Assembly (NCBI RefSeq): GCF_000717745.1
Contig: NZ_JOBH01000007.1
Location: 1 to 64,000, forward strand
Direction: 5' to 3'
Length of the DNA stretch: 64,000 nt
Source of the DNA: Streptomyces violens
GTDB lineage: Bacteria > Actinomycetota > Actinomycetes > Streptomycetales > Streptomycetaceae
Shown here: positions 44,087-51,466 of the stretch, piece by piece
Layout of the letters: each line of letters starts with the position of its first letter
Numbering within the stretch: the first letter of the stretch is position 1
Position numbers and translations under genes: made by a program
The notes under the pieces: model-generated
Told to the model about the DNA's origin: nothing
The model's input: only the letters and a program-made list of their open reading frames with translations
Database searches by the model: none

Positions 44087-44875
44087 TCAGAGGATGCCGC
44101 GGCCGACTCCGCCGCAGACGTCGATGCTGGTTCCGGTGATGTAGGAGGCGCGCGGCGAGAGGAGGGCCAGTACCGCGTAGGCGACTTCCTCGGCGCGGCC
44201 GAGGCGGCCGAGGGCGATGCCGCGGTCGGCGGCCAGTTCGGCCTGCCACTCCTCGTAGCTGAGTCCGCTGTCGGCGGCGGCGTGCCGGCGTGTCCACTGT
44301 CCGGTGTCGACCAGGCCGAGGCACACGGAGTTGACGCGGATGCCGTCGGGGGCGAGTTCCCGGGCGAGGTTGGCGGAGAGGTTGAGGATGCCGGCGCGGG
44401 CGGCGCTGGTGGTGATGAGGCGGGGTTCGGGCTGCTTGGCCAGTACGGCGTTGATGTTGACGATGCCGGCGGCGTCGGAGGCGCGCAGGTGCGGAAGGGC
44501 GGCGTGCAGCGGGTTGAGTACGCCGGCGAACTTCAGCTCCAGTTCGTCGCGCCAGTCCTCCTCGGTGGTCTCCGCGAGGCGCTTCATACGGGACTGCCCG
44601 GCATTGTTGACCAGGCCGTCCAGGGCGCCGAAGTGGTCGGCGGCGCGGGTCACGAAGTCGCGTACGGCGGTGGCGTCCCGTACGTCGCAGACACCGGTCA
44701 GCAGCCGGTCGGTGCCTGCTCCGAGGCGGGCCGCGGCCTTGTCGAGGCGGTCGGCGTCGCGGCCGCAGGTGGCGACGCGTGCGCCTTCGTCGAGGAGGGC
44801 GCGGACCGTGGCCAGGCCGACGCCCGAGCTGCCGCCGGTGACCAGTACGGTGCGGTCGGCGAGGCCCAGGTCCAT
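44087..44875 (-). CDS. Atypical short-chain dehydrogenase/reductase lacking the catalytic triad
   Basis: A 262-residue Rossmann-fold SDR with the cofactor motif TGGSSGVG (~13-20), CDVRDA and the structural NNAG (~90-93). The active-site residues are replaced: in TTSAARAG the Tyr of YxxxK is T156 and the Lys is R160, and the catalytic Ser position (13 residues before) is A143. So it can probably bind NAD(P) but should not perform standard SDR hydride transfer. It may catalyse another step or serve as a structural partner. It lies nine bases before the TPP enzyme gene. Confidence 0.85.
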   Translation of the reverse strand: MDLGLADRTVLVTGGSSGVGLATVRALLDEGARVATCGRDADRLDKAAARLGAGTDRLLTGVCDVRDATAVRDFVTRAADHFGALDGLVNNAGQSRMKRLAETTEEDWRDELELKFAGVLNPLHAALPHLRASDAAGIVNINAVLAKQPEPRLITTSAARAGILNLSANLARELAPDGIRVNSVCLGLVDTGQWTRRHAAADSGLSYEEWQAELAADRGIALGRLGRAEEVAYAVLALLSPRASYITGTSIDVCGGVGRGIL

Positions 44876-44966
44876 GGGATGTTCCTTCGGTGGTGGCGAG
44901 CGGTGCGAGGTGCCCGGGAGGGGCGCCCGGTGGTGGCCGCGCGGGCCGGCGCGCCGGGCGGGTTGA

Positions 44967-45704
44967 TCAGTGCATGGTGAAGCCGCCGTTGACGGCGATC
45001 ACCTGTCCTGTGAGGTAGCGGGATTCCTCGCCCAGCAGGAAGGCGACGATGCCGGTGAGATCGTCCGGCTGCTGGGTCCGGGAGATGGCCCGGTTGAGCC
45101 GGTAGAGCTCGTGGCGCTCCGCGGGGACGTTCTCGGTCGCCTCGCACTCGGTGATGCCGGGCGCGACAGCGTTGACGGTGATGCCCCGGTCGCCCAGCTC
45201 ACGGGCCATCGCGCGGGTGAGGGCGATGACCGCTCCCTTGGAGGCGATGTAGTGGGCCAGCCGCGGGGAACCGTACAGAGCGGCGTCCGACGCGAGGTTG
45301 ACGATGCGGCCGCTGCCCGCGGCGAGGAGCTGGGGCAGCAGGGCGCGGGCGACGAGCCACGGCCCGCGGGCATTGACCGTCATGATGCGGTCCCAGGCGT
45401 CGATGCCGATGTCCTGGAATTCCTTGCCGCCCACGCCGTTGGCGAGGCCGGCGTTGTTGACCAGGCCGTGCAGCGGTCCCAGCTCGGCGACCCGCTCCGC
45501 CATCGCCGCTACCGACTCCGGATCGGCGACGTCGCACGGGACGAAGTGGGCGTCGCGGCCCTCGGCGCACAGCTCGTCGGCCACCCGCTTGCCCCGCTCG
45601 GGGTCGAGTTCGGCGAGTACGACGCGGTGTCCCTCCGCGGCGGCCCGGCGGGCCATGGCCTCCCCCAGACCACGGCCGGCGCCGGTGATGACGACGGTGC
45701 GCAT
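44967..45704 (-). CDS. Short-chain dehydrogenase/reductase
   Basis: A 245-residue classical SDR with TGAGRGLGEAM at residues 7-17, NNAG (~87) and an intact active site: Ser in NLASDAALYG, then YIASKGA with Tyr and Lys. It oxidises or reduces a hydroxyl/keto group with NAD(P). In a ring-hydroxylation pathway it could oxidise a dihydrodiol or a side-chain alcohol. It has an intact triad, unlike its neighbour. Its ATG overlaps the cupin stop codon by one base (TGATG), showing coupling. A 91-bp gap separates it from the next SDR gene. Confidence 0.9.
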   Translation of the reverse strand: MRTVVITGAGRGLGEAMARRAAAEGHRVVLAELDPERGKRVADELCAEGRDAHFVPCDVADPESVAAMAERVAELGPLHGLVNNAGLANGVGGKEFQDIGIDAWDRIMTVNARGPWLVARALLPQLLAAGSGRIVNLASDAALYGSPRLAHYIASKGAVIALTRAMARELGDRGITVNAVAPGITECEATENVPAERHELYRLNRAISRTQQPDDLTGIVAFLLGEESRYLTGQVIAVNGGFTMH

Positions 45705-46225
45705 CAGTCGCGGGTGACGCCGTGCATCGGCGAGTGCTCGGGGTAGGTGGGGACCTGCGGCTTCTGCGTGCCGATGACGACGCAGAAGAGGGCGTCGGTG
45801 TCGCCCTCGTTCTTGAGGGACCGGGCCACACCCGCCGGCACGACGATCATGTCGCGGTACCCGAGCGTGCGGTACTCGACCTCGTCCTTGCCGCGGTGGA
45901 TACCGACCCTGACCTGGCCCTCCAGGACGAAGAACGCCTCTTCGACGTCGTGGTGGGTGTGCTCGGGGCCCTCGGCGCCGGGCGGCAGCAGCATGTTGGA
46001 GAAGGTGAAGCCGCCGGACGGCAGGACACGGTTGTCGCCTTCGTGGTTACCGGTGGCACCGGAGCCGACGTACCGGATCTGGGCACGGCGGTACTGGTCA
46101 CCGGCCTTGGCCTGGAAGGCCAGGGTGTTCCAGTCGGGTTCGCGGGAGTCCTTGGTGGCAATCAGGGAGTCGGTGTAGCGGGCGAGGTCGCCGCCGTTGT
46201 CGTAGTCGGTGGTGGTGATGGGCAT
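45704..46225 (-). CDS. Cupin-domain protein, possible dioxygenase
   Basis: A 173-residue cupin. The two conserved motifs are visible: PPGAEGPEHTHHDVEEAFFV (motif 1, with HxH and Glu) and RDMIVVPAGVARSLKN (motif 2). The N-terminal ~60 residues precede the barrel (residues ~75-160). The His/Glu ligands are compatible with a metal and enzyme activity, such as dioxygenase or isomerase, on a ring-cleavage intermediate. Its motif 2 histidine is not obvious, so a binding or regulatory role remains possible. A 48-bp gap upstream with AAAGGAC gives a good ribosome site. Confidence 0.83.
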   Translation of the reverse strand: MPITTTDYDNGGDLARYTDSLIATKDSREPDWNTLAFQAKAGDQYRRAQIRYVGSGATGNHEGDNRVLPSGGFTFSNMLLPPGAEGPEHTHHDVEEAFFVLEGQVRVGIHRGKDEVEYRTLGYRDMIVVPAGVARSLKNEGDTDALFCVVIGTQKPQVPTYPEHSPMHGVTRD

Positions 46226-46273
46226 GACGTGCCGTCCTTTAGTCGTATTAACGGGCGGGGCTGTGGACAGTCC

Positions 46274-47173
46274 TCAGCCGGCTTCGGCAATTCCTGCTGA
46301 AATTCGGAGGTGGGCAAGAACCCACGCGTCGAAGGCATCGGGCTGTTCCTGGTTCGCGAGGTGACCGGCGTCCTTGACGATCACGTACACGGAGGAATGG
46401 AGGTCTGCTGTGAGCGTCTGGCTCGCTTCGATACCGGTGACCCGGTCCTGGTCACCGCAGAGCACCAAGGTGGGCGCCGTGACGGCGGCGAGGTCGGCAA
46501 TACGCAGGTCGGTGGCGGCCATCGACTCGGTGGCGTAGCGGTAGCCGGGCAGCCGCAGGGAGCGCGCCATGGTGTCGGTGACGCGCTGGACGAGAGCCTC
46601 GGGAGCGGCTTCGGAGACCAGGCGGGGGCCGCGCCGTTCGGCGAAGGCGCGGGAGCCGGCTTCGGCCAGCTCGTCGGCCCGGGCCCGCATCGCTTCCGCC
46701 TTCGCCGGGTCGGTGCCCGAGCCGGCACTGGAATCGGCGACGATCAGAGAGGAGACGAGTTCGGGGTGGCGGGCGGCGAGCCGCACGGCGATGACGCCAC
46801 CCCAGGAGACCCCGAGCACATGAGCGCGGCCGCCACGCTGCCGGATGAGGGCGGCGGCGGTGTCGGCGAAGTCGTCAAGCGTGAACGGGCCTGCCGGATC
46901 AGCCGACTTGGCGTAGCCCGGCGCGTCCCAGGCCACCACGCGCACGTACCGGCTCAGCGTGGCGAGCTGCGGCGCGAACGCGGCGGAGGAGGACCCGATC
47001 CCGTGCAGACACAGCAGTACAGGACCGCTGTCGCCGGCCTCCTCGACATGCAGCCCGGCGAGATCGTAAGGAGAAGACGTGGAGGAGTCGGACGACCCGA
47101 TGGCTACGGAGGACTCAGGAGACGTGGACGAGGAAGAGGGAGGGAGAGTGGGATGAGCGGTGTGGCCGGTCAT
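46274..47173 (-). CDS. Alpha/beta hydrolase (meta-cleavage-hydrolase-like)
   Basis: A 299-residue alpha/beta hydrolase. The oxyanion motif LLCLHGIGSSSAAF, the nucleophile elbow VLGVSWGGVIAV (Ser), the acid in LVLCGDQDRV (Asp) and KDAGHLANQEQP (His) complete the triad. Homologs include 2-hydroxymuconic-semialdehyde and other C-C bond hydrolases of meta-cleavage pathways. The first ~32 residues (PTLPPSSSSTSPESS...) are a serine-rich low-complexity extension before the domain. Its ATG overlaps the stop of the upstream gene by four bases. Confidence 0.87.
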   Translation of the reverse strand: MTGHTAHPTLPPSSSSTSPESSVAIGSSDSSTSSPYDLAGLHVEEAGDSGPVLLCLHGIGSSSAAFAPQLATLSRYVRVVAWDAPGYAKSADPAGPFTLDDFADTAAALIRQRGGRAHVLGVSWGGVIAVRLAARHPELVSSLIVADSSAGSGTDPAKAEAMRARADELAEAGSRAFAERRGPRLVSEAAPEALVQRVTDTMARSLRLPGYRYATESMAATDLRIADLAAVTAPTLVLCGDQDRVTGIEASQTLTADLHSSVYVIVKDAGHLANQEQPDAFDAWVLAHLRISAGIAEAG

Positions 47174-48138
47174 AGGATCTGCCCCCTCCGCCCGGCGAGG
47201 GCGCCGAGGCTGCGCAGCACCGCGTACGGCACGACCTGACTGGTGGCAGGGTTGCCGGGGTCGGGGAGGTGCTGCACTTCGAAGCGGTAGACGCCGTGGC
47301 TGCCGGACGCCTCGATGACGTGCCGGGTGTGCTGGGCCGCCGGGTCGGCGACGACATGGACACGTACGGCATCCAGGTCGCCGACGGCCAGCGCGACGGA
47401 GGCGGCGACGTTGGTGGACTTGGGGAACTTCACCGGCACGTCGCGGGCGGTGCCGCGCATGACCTCGACCGGTCCGGTGGCCGTGCGCATCCGGTACAGC
47501 AAGTCCTCGTCCATCCAGGGCTGTTCGAGGGTGCTGGGCAGCTTGGTGGTGGTGAGGGTGACGTCGGTGAGCTCGCCGAGGGAGCGTACGGCCTGCAGCA
47601 GGTCGAGGCCGCCGACGGCACCGCCGGTGAAGTACACCCGCCCCGGGCCGGCGGCGAGAAGAGCGGAGGCGAGGTCCTCATCGGTGAGCGCACCGGTGGA
47701 GGCGATGAGGAGATCGGTACCGGAGCGCAGGACGCGTTCGCCCCATTCGCGGACGACGCTCTGGCCCGCCGCTTCGACGATGAGGTCACAGTGTTCGAGG
47801 GCGTCCTCGAAGGAGAACTGAGGTACGGGGGCGTCGCCGAGAGCACGGTTGTCGACGATGCAGATCAGCTCGGCGCCGGGGACGTTCCCCTCGGCGAGCG
47901 CGGTACCCACGACGCGGCCAATGGCGCCCCAGCCGACGAGGCCGACCTTGCGGGAAGTGGGGGGCGTGGTGGATGCCGGGGAGGCAGTAGGCGCCGTGGC
48001 TGTCGAAGGGAGGGGCGCCGAGGAGGCGGTTGGCGTGGTGGACGAAGGGTTCGCCGGGGAGGTGGTGGCCGTGGTTGCCGAGGGGAGGGGCGACGTGGTG
48101 GACGACGTCGGGTTGTGCGTGGTGGTCCGGTGTGTCAT
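47170..48138 (-). CDS. Aspartate-dehydrogenase-like oxidoreductase
   Basis: A 322-residue protein. After a ~60-residue Thr/Ser/Pro/Ala-rich N-terminus comes the NAD(P)-binding motif VGLVGWGAIGRVVG, then PQFSFEDALEHCDLIVEAAGQSV, LIASTGALTDEDL, VYFTGGAVGGLDLLQAVRS and the C-terminal KFPKSTNVAASVALAVGDLD, all typical of NadX/L-aspartate dehydrogenases. These deaminate Asp reversibly to oxaloacetate/iminosuccinate. Its place in this cluster suggests it handles an amino or imino acid from the substrate. The ATG overlaps the stop of the VOC gene by four bases. Confidence 0.85.
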   Translation of the reverse strand: MTHRTTTHNPTSSTTSPLPSATTATTSPANPSSTTPTASSAPLPSTATAPTASPASTTPPTSRKVGLVGWGAIGRVVGTALAEGNVPGAELICIVDNRALGDAPVPQFSFEDALEHCDLIVEAAGQSVVREWGERVLRSGTDLLIASTGALTDEDLASALLAAGPGRVYFTGGAVGGLDLLQAVRSLGELTDVTLTTTKLPSTLEQPWMDEDLLYRMRTATGPVEVMRGTARDVPVKFPKSTNVAASVALAVGDLDAVRVHVVADPAAQHTRHVIEASGSHGVYRFEVQHLPDPGNPATSQVVPYAVLRSLGALAGRRGQIL

Positions 48139-49094
48139 GCGGGGATCTCCTGGGAGGCCGGCTGGGTGAGGGGGCCGGGGTCGGGGTGACCGGCCATGTG
48201 GGAGCGGATCTCCTGTGACGGGGGACCTGCGGTACCCCACAGATCGGACAGCTCCGGCACCCGGCGCCAGACGCGGGCGATCCAGGCGTCCTCGACGATC
48301 TGGGCGACCTCGGAGGTGTATTCGCAGACGAGACCGGAAGGGTCGGTGAAGTAGGAGAAGGTGTTGTTACCGGGCCCGTGTCGCCCCGGCCCCCACTGAG
48401 GGTTGATGCCGTGGTGGCGCAGCCGGCCCAGACCGCGCATGAAGTGGTCGACCGAGCTCATCTCGTACGCGACGTGGTTGAGGGAGGCCCACTCGGCCTG
48501 GTTGAAGGCGATGCAGTGGTGGTCCGCGTTACAGCGCAGGAACGCCATCTGGTGTTCTGACCAGTCCGATACCCGCAAGCCCAGAACGTCGCAGTAGAAG
48601 GCGACGGCGGCGTCGATGTCGGTGGTGTTGAGGACGGCGTGGGTGACGCCGACCGGGACGGCGCCGTCGCGGCCACGCGGGGCGACGGCTTCGACCTGGG
48701 CGCTGATCTCGATGAGCCGGTGTTCGGGGTCGGTGAAGCGGAGTCCGTAGCCACCGCCGACCTGGTCCAGCGGGCCGGGGCCGGTGACGGGCGTGATGCC
48801 GCGGGCGAGCAGTCGGCGGGCGGCCTCGTCGACCTCGGCGGGGGTGGCGACGGCGAAGGCGATCCGGCCGAGTCCGGTGCGGTCGGCGCGGGTCAGCTGG
48901 AGGACGTGGTGTTCGTCGCCCGTGCCGCGCAGCCAGCGTGCGCCCCGGTCACCCTCGACGGCCTCCAGGCCCCAGACCTCCTGGTAGAAGTCGGCGGCTT
49001 CGGTGAAGGCGGGGGTGAACAGTTCGACGCACCGCAGGGAACGCAGACGCGCGATGGGCTGCTGGGGCGGAGGCTGGTGCGGGGTACGGGACAT
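48135..49094 (-). CDS. Two-domain VOC protein, extradiol ring-cleavage dioxygenase-like
   Basis: A 319-residue protein with two vicinal-oxygen-chelate domains (residues ~18-130 and ~148-290), the layout of type I extradiol catechol dioxygenases. The 2-His-1-carboxylate iron ligands are H152 (VGVTHAVLNTTD), H207 (SLNHVAYEM) and E258 (GLVCEYTSE). Extradiol enzymes open catechol-type rings next to the diol with O2, giving a hydroxymuconic semialdehyde. This is the strongest hint that the cluster degrades an aromatic ring. The ATG at 49094 (MSRTPHQP) follows GGAGACAGCG; a proline-rich upstream stretch in frame is not coding. Confidence 0.9.
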   Translation of the reverse strand: MSRTPHQPPPQQPIARLRSLRCVELFTPAFTEAADFYQEVWGLEAVEGDRGARWLRGTGDEHHVLQLTRADRTGLGRIAFAVATPAEVDEAARRLLARGITPVTGPGPLDQVGGGYGLRFTDPEHRLIEISAQVEAVAPRGRDGAVPVGVTHAVLNTTDIDAAVAFYCDVLGLRVSDWSEHQMAFLRCNADHHCIAFNQAEWASLNHVAYEMSSVDHFMRGLGRLRHHGINPQWGPGRHGPGNNTFSYFTDPSGLVCEYTSEVAQIVEDAWIARVWRRVPELSDLWGTAGPPSQEIRSHMAGHPDPGPLTQPASQEIPA

Positions 49095-49107
49095 CGCTGT
49101 CTCCAGT

Positions 49108-49200
49108 CGTACGGGGGGGCGATGGGGGCGGAGCGGTGGGCTGGTGGTGGGGCTGGGCGGTGGTGGGAGGCGGAGGAGGTGGGTGGGGGGCGGGGCGGGG
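49108..49200 (+). other. G-rich tract with G-quadruplex potential
   Basis: About 90 bases upstream of the VOC gene contain more than ten runs of three or more G on the plus strand, spaced by one to seven bases. The operon transcript is C-rich here. No coding sequence is supported. G4 formation on the non-template DNA strand is possible inference. Confidence 0.4.
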
Positions 49201-49220
49201 CCCCCGGAGAGGAGCGGTGC

Positions 49221-49300
49221 GGGCCCATGGGGCGAGGGCGGGCCCATGGGGCGAGGGCGGGCTCGGTGGAGTGCGGGCGGGCTCGGTGGGGCGCAGCCGA
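49221..49300. repeat. Tandem 19-bp and 20-bp repeats
   Basis: A 19-bp unit beginning GGGCCCATGGGG is perfectly duplicated (49221-49239, 49240-49258). It is followed by two ~20-bp units beginning GGGCTCGGTGG (49259 and 49279). They fill the gap between the aldehyde dehydrogenase and VOC genes, and each first unit contains the palindrome GGGCCC. Confidence 0.75.
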
Positions 49301-49325
49301 GGCTCCGAAGGGGTGGGTCAGGAGA

Positions 49326-50960
49326 TCAAGTAGCCCAGGGAAGGGCGTCGGAGGACGTGTTCCAGTACAGGGACTTCTGGCGTTGGTGGGCGCGGATGCC
49401 GTCGCGGCCCTTTTCGCGGCCCAGGCCGCTGTCCTTCATGCCGCCGAAGGGGGTGGAGATGCTGAATTGCTTGTAGGTGTTGATCCAGACGGTTCCGGCG
49501 TCGATGCGGCGGGCGAGGCGCCAGGCGCGGGCGGCGTCCTTGGTCCACAGGCCGCAGGCCAGTCCGTAGACGGTGTCGTTGGCCTGGGCGACCAGGTCGT
49601 CCTCGTCCTCGAAGGGCAGGGCGACCAGGACCGGGCCGAAGATCTCTTCCTGGCAGGTGCGGGCGGAGTTCGGCAGGCCGTCGAGGATCGTGGGCAGGTA
49701 GTACGCGCCGTCGCGGTACTGCTCGCCGTCCGGTACCGCGCCGCCGCACAGGACGCGGGCGCCTTCCTCGCGGGCGAGGTCGACGTACGCGGCGACGGCG
49801 TCCCGGTGCGCGTGGTGGACCAGGGGGGCGACCTGGGTGCTGGGGTCGGTACCGGGGCCGATGCGAAGCTTGCGGGTACGGGCGACGAGTTCGGTAAGGA
49901 AGTGGTCGTACAGGGGCCGGGCGATGAAGAGGCGGGAGCCGGCGATGCAGCTCTGGCCGCTGGAGGAGAAGATGCCGAACATCACTCCGGCCAGGGCCTG
50001 TTCGACGTCGGCGTCCTCGAGGACGACGGTGGGTGACTTGCCGCCGAGTTCGAGGGAGACCGGCATCAGTTTGTCGGCGGCGGCGTGCGCGAGGGTGCGG
50101 CCGGTGCGGGTACCGCCGGTGAAGGTGACCTTGCCGACCGCCGGGTGGCGGACGATCGCGTCGCCGATGACGCTGCCGGGGCCGGGGAGCACGGAGAGCA
50201 GGCCCGTGGGCAGGTCGTACTCGGTCAGCGCGCGGTGGACGATGCGGCCGAGGGCGAGGGAGACCAGCGGGGTCCATTCGGCGGGCTTGAGGAGTACGGC
50301 GTTGCCCGCGGCGAGGGCCGGAGCGAGTTTCTGGGCGTCGCTGGCGATGGGCGAGTTCCAGGGGGTGATGGCGCCGATGACGCCGATCGGTTCGTGGACG
50401 CTCATCGTGACGTACGGGCCGCGGGCCGGGGTGAGGGCGTCCTCGGCGGTTTCCAGGGCGGCGGCGGTGTAGCGGAAGGTGCCGACGGCGCTGTGGACCA
50501 GGGCCCGCGTCTCGGTACGGGCCTTGCCGGTGTCGGCGGTCTGCAGAGCGGAGAGTTCTTCGGCCGCGTCTTCGATGAGAGCGGCGACGCGGTGCAGCAG
50601 GCGGGCGCGTTCGTGGGCGGGCAGGTCGCGCCAGGCCGGGTCGGCGGCGGCCCGCGCGGCGTGTTCGGCGGCTTCCTCGACGTCGGCGAGCGATGCGCCG
50701 CGGAGGGTGGTGAGCGCTTGGCCGGTGGCCGGGTCGGTGGTGGTGATCGGAGCACCGCGGCCCGGCCGCCACTCCCCCGCCACGAGGATCTCGTCCGCCG
50801 GGATCGTGTACGTGGGGGGCGTGTACGTGGGGGTGGCGTCCCCGGGGGCCCCGTTCACGGCGGTCGCGTCCATCGGCGGGGTCGGGGGTTTTGAGGTCGA
50901 AGACATCGGTGTGTTCCCAGACATCGGTCGGTTCGCGGACATCGGCGGGTGCTTGGTCAC
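49326..50960 (-). CDS. Aldehyde dehydrogenase (ALDH superfamily)
   Basis: A 544-residue NAD(P)-dependent aldehyde dehydrogenase. Core motifs are TPWNSPIASDAQKLAPALAAG, KPAEWTPL, FTGGTRTGR, the catalytic Glu in LELGGKSP, the catalytic Cys in SSSGQSCIAGSR, and EEIFGPVL. Homologs oxidise semialdehydes, and it could act on the ring-cleavage product. The first ~50 residues are not part of the fold: they contain three near-repeats of PMS(A/G/S)N and PTYTPP twice, each encoded by 18-bp-spaced ACATCGG copies. No strong ribosome site marks one start; the GTG at 50960 is the longest choice. It heads the catabolic operon. Confidence 0.9.
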   Translation of the reverse strand: MTKHPPMSANRPMSGNTPMSSTSKPPTPPMDATAVNGAPGDATPTYTPPTYTIPADEILVAGEWRPGRGAPITTTDPATGQALTTLRGASLADVEEAAEHAARAAADPAWRDLPAHERARLLHRVAALIEDAAEELSALQTADTGKARTETRALVHSAVGTFRYTAAALETAEDALTPARGPYVTMSVHEPIGVIGAITPWNSPIASDAQKLAPALAAGNAVLLKPAEWTPLVSLALGRIVHRALTEYDLPTGLLSVLPGPGSVIGDAIVRHPAVGKVTFTGGTRTGRTLAHAAADKLMPVSLELGGKSPTVVLEDADVEQALAGVMFGIFSSSGQSCIAGSRLFIARPLYDHFLTELVARTRKLRIGPGTDPSTQVAPLVHHAHRDAVAAYVDLAREEGARVLCGGAVPDGEQYRDGAYYLPTILDGLPNSARTCQEEIFGPVLVALPFEDEDDLVAQANDTVYGLACGLWTKDAARAWRLARRIDAGTVWINTYKQFSISTPFGGMKDSGLGREKGRDGIRAHQRQKSLYWNTSSDALPWAT

Positions 50961-51200
50961 GGGGAGTGAGTGCGGATGCGGGAGGCGTACGTAGGGGCTA
51001 CGGGGCTGGACGAGCGCGGACGGCCCGGAGGCCCGGCCCGAAGACTCGGAGCTCCGTAGGCCCGGCCCCGAAGACCCGGAACCCCGGAGGCCCGGAACCT
51101 CGTAGACGCCCGAGCCCCAGAAGCCCCATTCGGAGCAACTTCCGCGTGGTTCCGCACGCTTCGGTTCCGGTCTGCCGCCTCCGGTGGTACAGGAGTTGGC

Positions 51201-51234
51201 TTCCTCAGCGCTTCTTCAGCGCTTCTCTCAGTGC
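51201..51234. repeat. Three phased 11-bp direct repeats
   Basis: TTCCTCAGCGC (51201), TTCTTCAGCGC (51212) and TTCTCTCAGTGC (51223) follow each other at 11-12 bp. This one-turn phasing is typical of sites bound by OmpR/PhoB-type or LuxR-type regulators on one DNA face. They lie next to the palindrome at 51242. Confidence 0.55.
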
Positions 51235-51241
51235 CAGGAAT

Positions 51242-51255
51242 CTAAGCGCTTAAGT
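51242..51255. promoter_or_regulatory. Candidate operator O1 (palindrome)
   Basis: CTAAGCGCTTAAGT contains the perfect 10-bp palindrome TAAGCGCTTA (51243-51252). Its inverted form recurs at 51332-51345 with two differences. It lies between the divergent genes. Confidence 0.5.
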
Positions 51256-51302
51256 AATTGCCCGCAAGGGGCCCCGTCGAAAAATTTGCCGGGGCCAGAC
51301 CC

Positions 51303-51333
51303 TTGACTTCCACACCCCTTGAGTCGGTAGAAC
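51303..51333 (+). promoter_or_regulatory. Possible promoter of the divergent MFS gene
   Basis: TTGACT (51303-51308) is followed after 19 bases by TAGAAC (51328-51333). The spacer is longer than ideal. It points to the MFS gene 134 bp downstream, and the candidate operator O2 overlaps its -10 end. Confidence 0.4.
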
Positions 51334-51345
51334 TTAAGCCCTAAG
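51332..51345. promoter_or_regulatory. Candidate operator O2
   Basis: ACTTAAGCCCTAAG is the inverted copy of O1 (12 of 14 positions). A weaker related half-site, GGCGCTTAC, follows at 51352-51360. O2 overlaps the predicted -10 and start point of the MFS promoter, so binding would repress. Confidence 0.45.
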
Positions 51346-51466
51346 ACACTTGGCGCTTACGTACGGGACTCCCCCATCTCCCGGCGCCCCTGCGCCCGCC
51401 CACTCCCCCCCCTTTTCCCTCCCCATCCCTCGCCCGTGCCCCGTGCCGGGTCTGGAGGAATCCCGG

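Larger units (their letters stand above)
50961..51466. promoter_or_regulatory. Divergent promoter region of the catabolic cluster
   Basis: This 506-bp region separates the minus-strand catabolic operon from the divergent MFS transporter gene. It holds phased 11-bp direct repeats, a 10-bp perfect palindrome, related inverted copies near the MFS promoter, and a C-rich leader (51366-51450). I see no gene in it. Confidence 0.65.

Noticed and set aside
46241..46250. T7-promoter-like string TAATACGACT on the minus strand before the cupin gene
   Set aside because: Only ten bases match and no phage polymerase context exists. Taken as chance.
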